Assembly (NCBI RefSeq): GCF_000226095.1
Contig: NC_016473.1
Coordinates: 2,542,001 to 2,606,000 of the forward strand
Origin: Thermothelomyces thermophilus ATCC 42464
Lineage: Eukaryota; Ascomycota; Sordariomycetes; Sordariales; Chaetomiaceae
Direction: 5' to 3'
DNA length: 64,000 nt
Part shown: in pieces, positions 1-10,900 of the stretch
Layout of the letters: each line of letters starts with the position of its first letter
Position numbering within the stretch: position 1 is the stretch's first letter
Translations under genes and position numbers: made by a program
The notes under the pieces: generated by a model
Told to the model about the DNA's origin: nothing
The model's input: the letters and a program-made list of their open reading frames with translations, nothing else
Database searches by the model: none

Positions 1-307
1 AAAGGACTAAGACAATTAGTAACCTAAGACTATAAAGGAAAATAATAAGGAACCTATAGGTATCCATAATGTCTAGACTACTATATTTCTTGCTTATACG
101 AATATAGTTTTAACATTTATTTAAACCCTCTATTATTATATAACGCTTTTACGGCTTTATATTCTAATAACGCTTGTAAGGTATAGTGACTTTATAACCT
201 TCTTGTTTAATCTTAATCGTAATAGCGTGTCGTTTGCATTTAAGATTACGACGATTCCTAGGAATATAATTAGCTATAGTAAAAGGAAGTTAGTAGAAGA
301 AGGACGT
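1..307 (-). pseudogene. P antisense cassette gene, exon A (type D), RIP-degraded
   Basis: Minus-strand remnant opposite to the gag-pol direction. Exon A is 58-307 (250 nt, same length as in G1 and G4). A presumed 51-nt intron is 57 down to 7, with a TACTAA-type branch site and a TAG acceptor; its donor reads ATAGGT where GTAGGT is expected, a change RIP would make. Exon B is cut off by the window edge. The codon aligned to the G1 start reads ACG here, ATG in G1 and ATA in G4, so the true start of this type is not settled. Function unknown. Confidence 0.6.
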
Positions 308-393
308 TACCTACTAGGAAAAGGGAGTATTAATAGTACTTAAAATAAGTTATAAGAAGCTTTTAGGTCGAAAGCCTTAAAGAGAGGGCATCG

Positions 394-846
394 TATTACA
401 AGCTAACTATATACCGTAACCTAGTAAGGTATAGCAGGCTAAATAAGCTACTAATTAAGAAGGGCACAAAGCAAGGCTAACATAGGATCGCTAGGGAGCG
501 TAGGCTACTACAGGCAAACAATTGCCAAAAAGGGAAAGATAACAGAGGATAGCTAGCTACTAAAGGCAATCTAAGGATAGGATAGAAGGGGACTATAAGC
601 GACTAATGAAAGTATATATATATATAAATAGTTACTCGTTATAATAGACTCTAGGAGTTTACTAGTGATAGTAACCTATAATTATAGTACTTATACTAAG
701 CATCGTTAACTACTATAAGAGATAACTCTAGTGTTATTATAAACCCTTTGGCTTTACCGAATCCCTTAGACGACCTGCCTACTTGTCCTGCTCAATCTAC
801 CTTTGTCTGAACCCTTTTAGAAGAAGTCTGAGTTGGGTTTGTCATA
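394..846 (+). repeat. 3' LTR of P (type D, 453 bp)
   Basis: Begins TATTACAAGC (family consensus TGTCACAAGC) and ends TTTGTCATA (consensus TTCGTCACA). Exactly 453 bp, as in the other type D LTRs. A TATATAAATA box at about 621-630 divides a type-specific U3 from a downstream part shared by all LTR types in the window. Confidence 0.88.
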
Positions 847-1979
847 TAGACCGGGCGTGCCGTGTGCTTGATAGGCGAGGAAGAGCGGTAGGCGTGGGAA
901 CAGCCGAAGTCGATTGGCACGGGTGTGGGGCGTATAGAGGCGCTCGAGCAGGTATAGGAGGTAGGTAACGGGGTGCCTAGGACGTGGGCGACGAGGGTAG
1001 CATTAGTGTTAACCAAAGTTGATATATTCTCGTTCGTATGCTATATCTGGTGTAGCATGCTATCGTTCTACGCTATAGCGTGGTATATAAGCTGCCTAGT
1101 AGCTTGTAGGGTAGGGTTAGGGCTGGTGGCAGACTAGATGATATTACTATAATGGGTAGAGGTATTAGGGGTGGCGGTAGCAGCGACTAGGGTAAAGTCG
1201 TTACTAGAATGACGAGAACTTGCGGCCGGGGTGGGGGCGAAGGTGGCCTGTCCGGGCGAATGGTTAGACTAGGCAGCCTTAAAGAGCGCGGAGAATGAAT
1301 GTACTAGTATAGAGAACTTAGGCATTAGGATAGTATAATAGGTGCCTTGGTTAGCGGTCTTATAATAGGTAGGGGAGGTAAGGGCGGTATTAGTATTATA
1401 ATAACCTATGATTTTCTTAATATCTATATATAGGTAAGGGTTATTAGCCTAGAGCTATAGATCCTAAATGTAGCTCTTATAACTTTTATAGCACGTTATA
1501 TAGGAAGTGCCTTAACCTTAGATATACCTAACCTTATCGCCTTTTGAAAGTCGGTCAATATATAGTAGGTAGTATTACTACTTCTTAGGTTATAGCTTAA
1601 ACTCCTTGTTAGAAGAGTTACCTTCGATAGTATACCTACTAAGGGAGAGGTTAGCATTCTTACGCTATAAAATAAGGAATTAGTCTATGCCTTATATATA
1701 TATATAATAGCTAAAATTAATATAGATAAGGGAAAAACTTATATAATAATCTTTATTCTCGTCGCTACTAGAATAACGACTACTACTATTACTACCAAGC
1801 GAACTAATAGCTATTAATATATTAGATAGATACTAATTAAAAAAAAAAACTTAAAAGCACGATAGGGGTATAGGCAATAAGTATAGTTATAGGAGGCAGG
1901 GGTAGTTAGAAGGCGTAGAGGAGGAGAGTTAGTTATAAGTAAGAAAAAATTAAGAGGAAGAGGGAAAAGGAGGGGGTAT
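847..1979. mobile_element. Element X, copy 1, left part
   Basis: This stretch is homologous to about 32010-33125. It continues at 24675 after the 22.7-kb G1 insertion. It carries a minus-strand ORF and ends in a purine-rich run (about 1943-1976). Compared with the neighbouring G copies it is markedly GC-richer around 850-1300 and less RIP-altered. X is taken to be an LTR element because its right part ends in an LTR-like sequence preceded by a purine tract. Confidence 0.65.
850..1850 (-). pseudogene. Unknown minus-strand ORF of element X (copy 1)
   Basis: Reading the minus strand from about 1850 down to 850 gives a protein-like but stop-interrupted, frame-shifting reading. One segment (about 1440 down to 1320, motif NNPYLYIDIKKI then TALTSPTYYK and MPKFS) is matched in copy 2 (about 32600-32450; NNLYLYISIRKT, TLTSPTYYK, MPKFS). 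The C-terminal part (about 1085-850) has a heptad-like polar stretch (IQHTNENIST) and then a Ser/Pro/Thr-rich tail. I do not recognise the family. It could be an antisense gene like those of the G elements, or a captured host gene. Confidence 0.4.
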
Positions 1980-2432
1980 TGTCACAAGCCAACCATATAC
2001 CGCGACCCGGTAGGGTGTAACAGGCTGAATGAGCCACCAATTAAGAAGGGCATAAAGCGAGGCTAACATAAGATCGCTAGGGAGCACGGGCTACTACAGG
2101 CAAACAATTGCCAAAAAGAGAAAGATAGCAAAGGATAACTAGCTACTAAAGGCAATCTAAGGACAGGATAGAAGGGGACTATAAGCAACCGATAGAAGTA
2201 TATATATATATAAATAGTTACTCATTATAGTGAACTCTAGGAGTTTATTAGTAATAGTAACCTATAATTATAATACTTATACCAAGTATCGTTAACTACT
2301 ATAAGAGATAACTCTAGTATTATTATAAACCTTTTAGCTCTACTAAATTCCTTAGATAACCTGCTTACTTGTCCTACTTAATCTACCTTTGTCTAAACCC
2401 TTTTAGAAGAAGTCTAAGTTAGGTTCGTTATA
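1980..2432 (+). repeat. G1 5' LTR (type D, 453 bp)
   Basis: Begins TGTCACAAGCC and ends TTCGTTATA. Same length as the G1 3' LTR at 24222-24674. A tract of TATATA followed by TATAAATAG (about 2200-2213) marks the putative TATA box. Confidence 0.9.
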
Positions 2433-2498
2433 CGTTACTATCACTCCCTTTGTTCTATTATAGTTTAGAATAGAGGTAACTTCGACCTTAATATCAAT

Positions 2499-3450
2499 AT
2501 AGCTACTAACGTTATAGCCAAATAGCTACTTGCCTAGCTTAGTTAACTCTATTAGCGAATCTAGGAGTTAGATTAGAGAGATAAGGCTGCTTAAGCTCGA
2601 ATTAAGGAACTCGAGAATAGCGAAAAGCACTTGTAAAAATTGGTTAACGAGGCCTACGCTAAAATTAAAGCACTTGAGGGTACTAAAGTAAGCTATATCA
2701 AGATCGAACTACCTAGCAAATATAGAGGAACTAAGGAAGATCTTATAGGATTCCTAATAAACCTCCGATCCTACTTCCGGCTTAATGATAACAAGTTTCC
2801 GGACAACAAAGCTAAAGTTCTCTATATAGCTATAAGACTAGAGAGCAAGGTACTTAGATAGTTTAAGCCTATATAGAATGACTATCTTACTAAGGAAGAC
2901 GAAGACGACCGAGACGTGTTTATATAAGTAGTCTTTTAATCTTATAACCGTTTCGAAGAAGAGCTTTAAAAGGTTTTTAATGACAAAGATAAGAAGATTT
3001 ATACGTAAGAAAGACTTGCTAATCTCTAATAGATTAAGTTAGTAGCCTCTTATATTATATAGTTTAGATAGAATATACTTAAGTCTTAGCTTAATAACGA
3101 AGTATTAATATAACTATTCTATAATAGCTTAAAGGAAAAGGTTAAAGACAAGCTATATAAGTATAATTAGCCTAAGACTCTAGATAAATATATTATATAG
3201 GCCATTAGAATTAATAATCGACTCTATATATAAGAGTAGTAGAAACGAGGTCAAATAAATAAAACTATAGTTAAGGCTAATAATAAGAAAAAGCGAACGT
3301 ATGTTAGTACCTTGTATAAGATATACCCTAGAGCTATAGATATAGATATAATATAGAAGCAGGACTAGAAGAAGACGACTAAAGACAAGTCTAATGTTAC
3401 CTACTATAACTACGGAAAGAAAGGGCACTATAAGCGAGAATATTAAAGCC
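2499..3450 (+). pseudogene. G1 gag remnant
   Basis: Starts at an ATA that aligns with the intact ATG of the G3 gag (18951). The N-terminal part is polar and helical (a likely coiled coil). The longest open piece (2640-2861) contains the motif YIKIELPSKYRGT seen in all copies. A CCHC zinc knuckle is recognisable near 3400-3446, but its three cysteines read as tyrosine (YYNY..GHYKREY). Many TAG and TAA codons replace glutamine. Non-functional. Confidence 0.8.
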
Positions 3451-5066
3451 CGAAGAAAGAGTAGAAAACAGTCCCTAGAAAGGAAATTATAGCTATTAAC
3501 GAAACTACTAAGGATATTATCGAAGTAGTAGCCACAAGCTACAAAGACAGGGGTAGTAACACGGATAGTCTCGGATATAATAGTAATGGTAAAGACGAAT
3601 AAGCACTATACTCTAAACTAGTCACTATAGACCTAGAGATAGGTCTTGCTAAATAGGATATAGTAGGAGAATATATACCGCTAATTTCGATTCTCCTAGC
3701 CTTAAGGTAGTAAGGTTTTACGGTCATGTAGAGGCAGGATAGATTATAGATAACTAATATCTAAGGAATCGAAAGACCCGGACCTAATGTTCTATTCCTC
3801 TAGGAATCAATCGAATGGTATCGTAATAAAGTTTTCTAGCTTAATACGGAACTATGTGAATGGGATAGACGCTTGATTTAACTCGTCTAGTAGAGTAATA
3901 AGATAAGGGACGAGATAAGGGAACTCTAACGTATTGTAGAAACTATTAAAGGAAGATAGCCTATAATATATGATAGGCCTGATAGCTATGCCGAGTACCT
4001 TGATAACTAGTAACTTAGTAATGATATAAAGAACCTAGAATACTAGTTTATACGCGTGAATTATGGAAAAGACAAGTATATATAGGAAAGCTATTAGAAG
4101 AAACACTCCTACTATAGCATTAGAGTACCTATAGTCTATATATAATGGGAAGGATTTAGGAAAGAATTCTAATACCTCCTAGGCAATACTATATGACTAT
4201 ATCCTCGACATAAGGCATATATATAAGTGCCTTAGTTCTAGTATATGGTATACGGATACTAATACTACTTTTATAATAAATTCGAAAACAATCACTAGCC
4301 GACCTAATAAGGAAATGAGGACAGAAGCTTACATCCTATAGAATAGATCTATAATATAGGAAATAAAGCGGCCAAATTACTTTAGAAGATCGAAGCCTAT
4401 AATCTAGAAGGCATTATAATAGTTCTAAAACGAGCCTAGCCTAGGCACTATAGAATAGGACAAGATATATAGGACTTATACTAGAGTAACGATTGCCTCT
4501 ATTATACGGACGAAAAGAAATCGCGAATTCGGGAGCTCTAGATAAAGCTATAGTATATATAACGAAAAGTAGAACGGACTTAATGGTAGAAAGCTATAAG
4601 TACTTAATAGCTTACGGAAATAAATATGATCTATAAAGCTACTATTAGCTAAATAACCAAAGAGGTCAGCACTAACCTAGGAAACAGGTTAGGGCCCTTC
4701 GAGGGGCCCGGAAACCATTAATGCCCGTGTAGCGGCGAGTGGTAGCGTAGTATAAGAGGAACTAGCGTAAGAGACTACTATATCAAGACCTCCTAGCAGA
4801 AATATAGGAAATCGCCGTAATCTTTAGACGATAGCGGTAAGATAAGCGACTATAGATAATAGTGTAATGGAAACAGTATAAAATGCTTATACTAGTAAAT
4901 AGTAGAGTAGAGATAAATCTAATTTCGCCGACGCTTATAAATTAGCTATAGATACTCTAGAGAATGAAGCAGAAGTATAGTATAATCAAAGGGCCATTTC
5001 CAATATAATAGGTATATAAGGAAACTAAACCAATTAATATTACTATAGTAGGAAAGATTATAGTAG
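3451..5066 (+). pseudogene. G1 gag tail and protease remnant
   Basis: Degraded coding sequence continues from the zinc knuckle through a long linker to an aspartic protease motif at about 4885-4925. In G3 the equivalent site still shows the residues of D-S-G-A type apart from one change; here it reads NSRVEINLIS, so the catalytic Asp is Asn and the Gly is Arg, both G-to-A changes. The reading is cut at 5062-5066 by the G2 insertion and resumes at 20144. Confidence 0.7.
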
Positions 5067-5485
5067 TATGACAAACCCAACTCAGACTGCTTCTAAAAGG
5101 GTTTAGACGAAGGTAGATTGAGCAGGACAAGCGTACAGGTCGTCTAAGGGATTCGGTAAAGCCAAAGGGTTCACAACAACACTTAGAGTTATCTCTTACA
5201 GTAATTAGCAGTGCTTGGTATAAGTACTGTGATTGTAATTGTTACCACTAGTGAACTCCTAGAGTCTACTATAACGAGTAACTATCTACATGTATATATA
5301 ATCCTAGTGATCATTCCTAATCACGGTGATCGTGAGTGATCGCATGGTGGTGATCACCCTGATCACTAGTAAGCGTAGTAATCACTATGCTTCCCATGCT
5401 GTAATTAGTCCTTTTATTCCTTTGACTTGATTAGCCTATTCGTGCTAGTAGCTTAGGCGGCATCTATATATATATTTCCGTGATA
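5067..5485 (-). repeat. G2 3' LTR (type A, 419 bp)
   Basis: Plus-strand reading starts TATGACAAACCC and ends TTCCGTGATA. It equals the length of the LTR at 19725-20143. The part from 5067 to about 5305 is shared with all other LTR types; the rest (U3), with repeated TGATCA/GTGATC words, is specific to type A. Confidence 0.9.
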
Positions 5486-5614
5486 TGATGCCCTCCCTCT
5501 AAGGCTTTCGACCTAAAAGCCCTCTTTAGGCCGTCTCAAATAGCGCTAACATCCCTTACGTTCCTTATACATGTTTTTTTCCTTAGCCTCTTATTACCCT
5601 TCGTACTATTAGTT

Positions 5615-6225
5615 ATACCGTCTAACGCGCGTAGATCCCTAGCATCTATTTGTCGTAAGCGTTTAGCTTAGTTTATTTCTAATTATGGGTTCGTAGTGAT
5701 GGCGTATTCTTATTACACAGAGTATAACCAAGTATATAAGATAATTGAAAAATCTTGTCGCTACGAGGCTTATATACGTCAGGGTTATACTTGTAATGGT
5801 TCCGGCGTTCTAGTTTCTTCTTATAAGTTCCCGTTTCCTTGCGAGAGCATATCTCTGATTGTAACGTAGTAGATCGTATCATACGCGAGTAACGTCGTTT
5901 GAAGGCTGAAGAGAAAGAGGCTGAAGCCTTGCTATAAGAATATCAATGCAAAGCTTCTAAGGCGTTGGCCTGTCTGACTTAGGTCTGTGAATAATAAGAG
6001 TTCCTAGTAGAGAAGGGGGCAGATATGGTTACACGGGGTTTGTCAAATCTAGACGAATTGGAGGCGGTAGAATAGTAGGAATCGGGGGCCGTTATATAGC
6101 TTAATGGTGGCGTTAACGTTGTTAACTAGGGCGCTATTTTCGGTTCTATCCTAGATTTGCCTTTGGCCGATCCGGGTTCTGCCAATAGAACTATTCTAGT
6201 TTCTTAGGGTAATTCAAATTCTTAA
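5615..6225 (+). pseudogene. G2 antisense cassette gene (type A): Cys-cluster and coiled-coil protein, RIP-degraded
   Basis: Runs opposite to G2 gag-pol, between chromodomain and 3' LTR. Exon A is 5615-5822 (208 nt), starting at an ATA that RIP would make from ATG. Presumed intron 5823-5869 (47 nt, donor ATAAGT for GTAAGT, acceptor TAG). Exon B is 5870-6225 (356 nt), ending TAA. The joint is phase 1 and restores the frame, giving about 187 residues. Exon A carries a cysteine cluster with some Cys turned to Tyr (SYYTEYNQV, CRYEAYIRQGYTC). Exon B has a long charged helix (LKAEEKEAEALL) and the block FLVEKGADMVTRGLSNLDEL. Only RIP-type stops occur. I recall similar small proteins as abundant unnamed fungal predictions near transposons; the function is unknown, and nucleic-acid binding is only a guess. 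Confidence 0.75.
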
Positions 6226-9200
6226 CGGGTTCCTATAAGTTATCTTCTAGTCCGAAATCAAGCCATTTAACTAGGTACTATAGTTCCCTATTAATAATAT
6301 ATAAATCTAGAATTTCTTTGACGTCCTATTCTTCCTCTTTGTCTTCTGCTTCGATATATATAGCAACCTTGGCGTTCTTTGGTGCTGGTTCGAGAAGTGA
6401 AATATAGAAAACATCTATCCGTAGTCATATAGATAATAGTAACGATAGTTAGTAGTTAGATGTTGAAATTCGTTCTTTAATAATAAAGGGTCTGACCTTC
6501 TTAAAGTCTAGCTTCGTGCTTGGTCGTTTGGTTCGTAAGTTCCGTACAATCAGATAGACTTTGTCTCCCCTCTCTAGGCAAGGTCCCTCGAGCCTGTATT
6601 TGTCATAGTAGTTCTTTATTCTGGTCTTGACAAACTCGAGTTCCTTTTTAAGCTTTTTATATAGTATATACATTTGTTCTACTTTGACTACTGCTCTCGG
6701 CACTGTAACCTCTAGTCCTTGCCTAAGGTCTATTTCATATCTATAGTTCGCGAAGAACAGTATAACTTTGGTCGTTTCTATTAGCGTCGTATTATAAGCA
6801 AGTTATACTGTTAGCAATAGCATGACCTAGTCGTTTTACTGGTAGTTAACGTAAGAGCGGAGGTACTACTTAATAACTTGGTTTAGTTACTCTGTTTGTC
6901 TGTCAGTCTATAGGTGATATGCTGTTGACAGCTTACTATTAATGCCTAATCGTTGCATTAACGCTTGCCAGAACTTCGACGCGAACTTCGTGTCTCTATT
7001 GGTAATCCATTCTTGTGGCCAAGTATACACTAATATAACTTGCCGATAGATTACGTCTGCTAACTATTCTACTATCTAGGACTCCTTATAGGGAAAGAAG
7101 TATACCTACTTAGTCAGGCGATCTACTATAGTAAGAATACTATCATAGGTCACTCCTATAGCTATATCCTTAGACTCTAGTAGCTTTGTAATGAAGTCTA
7201 TCGTAACTAAACTCTATAGTTTGTCAGCTATTAGCAGTGGCTAAAGTAGCCTATATAGCTTATATCGTGCCATTTTGCTCCGATTATAAATATCGTAGTT
7301 CCGTACGACTTCCTTAACTCGTGCTATTAATTGTAGAAAGTCGTAGTGTTTCTTAACTTATGCGATAGTCTTCGTAACTCCTTTATATCCTTCGAGTTTC
7401 GACTCGTAGAGTTCTCGAATCATCTGCAGCTATTGATCTTTGTCGTAGATATACGCTTTGCCTCGGTACTAGAGTTTTCTATCTCTTTCTTCCACTCTGT
7501 TAGGTACTAGTAGTCTAGGTGCTACTTGATACTATGCCTTGTTGATCCTTTCTTCTCGAAAGATTACGTAGCATTCTAGGAACGAGTCGAGTAGATTATC
7601 TTCCACAGGTGTCTACGTTTCGTGATATAGCGTTCTGTCTATTTGTTCCTTAAACAATAGTAGTGTTGTTTCCGTTCGTCCTTCTATATAATCCGTTTGT
7701 CGGCTTAAGATGTCCGCTTATACGTTCTCTTTGCCCTTCTTATAGTAGATCTCAAAGTTAAATTCTACGAGGAATTCTATCTATTGTATTTATTGTCTAT
7801 TAAGCTCCTTTGTCGTCGTAAAGTATCGTAAATTCTTGTGATCCGTATATACTTATACTAGTTTAATCGTACCGCTAAGGTATAGTTGCCATTCCTTAAA
7901 AGCTTTAATAATCGCAAGTAGTTCCTTATTATAGATCGAATAATTAAGATGTGGTCCGTCGAGCTTCTTTAAAAAGAAGGCTATAGGATGTAGCTTCCCT
8001 TGTTCGTCTCGTTATCCTAATTGTCCTCCGATAGCATAGTCTAAAGCGTCCGTTTCTACCTCGAATGGCTTCTTAGGGTCCGGCAGTACTAGTACTAGAT
8101 CTTTAGTAATGGTATTATAGATCTACGTAAATGCTTGCTTGTATCGCTCTTCCTATTAGAATTTAGCGTTCTTCCTAGTAAGTTCGTATAAAGGTCGTAC
8201 GATCGCTTTAAAGTTCCTAATAAACATCTGGTAGAAGTTTGTAAATCCGATGAAGCTTCGTACTTCTGTAACTGACGTCGGTCGGGGCCAATTCTTAATA
8301 GCTTTAACCTTTGAAGGTTCTATCCGGATTTATCCTAGGGATATTTTATATCCTAGAAATACCGTTTTCCTAACGTGGAATTCGCTCTTTTCCTTATTAA
8401 CTAATAGCTTATATATATATAGCGCGTCCAATACTACTTTTACATACTTCCGGTGTTTGTCTATCATCTTAGAGAAGATAAGTATATCGTCAAGATAATA
8501 TACCATGAATTTGTCGAGAAAGGGTTGGATAGCTTAATCGATCAGGGCTTAGAACGTTGCTAGCGCGTTTGTAAGTCCAAATAGCATAACGAGGTACTCG
8601 TAGTAGCCATAGGGTGTCCTAAAGGCCATTTTCCACTTGTTGCCTTCTTTGATCTATATATAGTTATAGGCTGATAGTAAGTCAAGACGTGTAAAATATT
8701 AGGCTCCTACTAACTAATCTCGGAGCTATAAGATTAGCGGTAACAGGTATCGGTTTTTCATGGTCTATTCGTTAAGTTGCTAATAGTCGACATATAACTA
8801 TAGCTTTCTATCTTTCTTAGGCATAAACAGGATTAGGTAGCCTACTAGCAATGTCGACAGGCAGATATATCCTTTTTAAAGGTTCTCCTCCAAATATCGC
8901 TTAAGTTCTTTATTCTATATCCAGCTCGTATAGTAAATCTTAAAGAACTTTAGTTATACTCTTTCCTTAAGCTTGATCTCGTAATCCTATAGGCCGTATT
9001 CTAGTAGTCCTTCTAGATATTTCGGTTCGAATGCTAGGTATCCTTTGTATTCCTTCGGCACTTCCCTAGTCTTATCTTGTCTCTTGGTTTTCTAATAGTA
9101 TACGAACTTAGTTCTATCTATAGCGATGTTAGCGATTTCTCCTATCTCAACCTACTACTCTAATTATAGTGCTCCGCATTCGTTAACAGAGAGAATAGCT

Positions 9201-10900
9201 ATCGGCGGTTTAGCTCGTTCCTCCTGTCACGATATTGGTGTCGTTATACTACCTCTTCTAGAGTCTATAGTAGTCTGCCTGCCACTGTCCGTCTCTTGTA
9301 GTAGATCTATAGGACATGCCTTCCCCTAAGCATCGTCTGCTCGCGATCTTTATATGCTCCCTATCTTACTAGTCAAATACGATTCTATTTAGGGTCGTAG
9401 GTAGCTACCATTCCTCTAGCTAATGTCTAGGTTATAGTCTTTATACTATAGTAACCCTAATATTATATCTTTATTATTACCTATGTCTATAATGCTAAAT
9501 ACAACTACTATAGTCTTCCCTGCTATAGTGATGTCGATCGGTTTAGTCTCCCTATATACCTATTACGTCAGAAATAGCCCTTTGACTATGCTATACTTCC
9601 GCTTCATTCTCTAGGGTATCTATAGCTAATTTACAAGCGTTAGCAAAATTAGGTTTATCTCTGCTCTACTATCTACTAGTATAAGCATTTTATACTGTTT
9701 CTACTATGCTATTATCTATAATCGCTTATCTTGCCACCGTCATCCAAAGATTATAGCGATTTCCTATATTTCTGCCGGGAGGTCTTGATATAGTAGTCTC
9801 TTACGCTAGTCCCTCCTATACTATACTACTACCTGCTGCTATATAGGCATTAATAGCTTCTAGGCCCCTCGAAGAGCCCTAACCCGTTTCCTAGGTTAGT
9901 ATTAACCTCTTTGGTTGTTTGGCTGATAGCAGCTTTGTCGATTATGCTCATTTCTGTAAGCTATTAAGTACTTATAGCTTCCTACTATTAGGTCCATTCT
10001 GCTTTCTATCGTACATACCATAGCTTTGTCTAAAGCTCCCAAATTCGCAATTTCTTTTCGTCCGCGTAATAGAGGCAATCGTTACTCTAGCACAAGTCCT
10101 ATATATCTCGTCCTATTCTGTAGTACCTAGGCCAGGCTCGTCTTAGAACTATCGTAATGCCTTCTAGATCGCAGGCTTCGATCTTCTAGAGCAATTTGGC
10201 TACTCTGTTTCCCATATCGTAAACCTATTCTATAGGGCGTAAGCTTCTGTCCTTATTTCCTTATCAGGTCGGCCAGTGATTGTTTTCGAATTTGTCGTAG
10301 AAGTAGTATTAGCATTCGTATGCCACACACTAGAACCAGGGCACTTGCGTATATGCCTCGTGTCAAGGGTATAGTCGCGTAGCGTCGCCTAGGAGGTATT
10401 AGAATTCTTTCCCAAATCCTTCCCATTGTATGTAGACCGTAAGTACTCTAGTACTAGTATAGGAATATTTCTTCTAATAGCTTTCCTATATACATTCGTC
10501 TTTTCTATAGTTCGCGTATATAAACTAGTATTCTAGGTTCTATACATCATTACTAAGTTGCTAGCCATTAAGATACTTAGCGTAGCTATTAGGCCTATCA
10601 TATATCACAGGCTATTCTCCTTTAATAGTTTCTACGATACGTTAGAGTTCCCTTATTTTATCCCTCATTCTATTGCTCTACTAGGCAAGTCGAATCAAGC
10701 GTCTATCCTATTCGTGTAGTTCCGTATTAAGCCGAAAAACTTTATTATAGTACCATTCGATTCGTTCTTAAAGGAATAGAATATTAGGTCCAGGTCTTTC
10801 GATTCCTTAGGTGTCAGTTGTCTACGATCTATCCCGCCTCTACGTAACCGTAAAACCCTACTACTTTAAGGCTAGGAGAATCGAAACTGGCGGTACATAT
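6180..10900 (-). pseudogene. G2 pol remnant (protease, RT, RNase H, integrase, chromodomain)
   Basis: Minus-strand degraded polyprotein. Recognisable parts are the reverse transcriptase core with intact YLDD (8486-8497), RNase H (about 7900-7700), integrase core (about 7300-6850), and the integrase C-terminal region open at 6449-6703 (ERGDKVYLIVRNLRTKR). Next comes a chromodomain (about 6400-6180), whose end overlaps the 3' end of the antisense gene. Many stops of RIP type are present. Confidence 0.85.

Larger units (their letters stand above)
1..846 (+). mobile_element. Element P: 3' end of a Ty3/gypsy (G family) retrotransposon
   Basis: Only the 3' end of this plus-strand copy is in the window. 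It matches, base for base apart from C/T and G/A changes, the 3' ends of G1 (23829-24674) and G4 (27004-27850). It holds part of the antisense cassette gene and a complete 3' LTR (394-846). A purine-rich tract just before the LTR (about 380-389) is the likely polypurine tract. The LTR end runs directly into element X sequence, so P probably inserted into X; its 5' part and its other target duplication lie left of the window. Confidence 0.85.

Noticed and set aside
5290-5420. GTGATC/GATCAC-rich stretch as a possible replication or regulatory iteron
   Set aside because: It is the U3 of the type A LTR and occurs again at 19965-20050; best seen as promoter sequence of the element.
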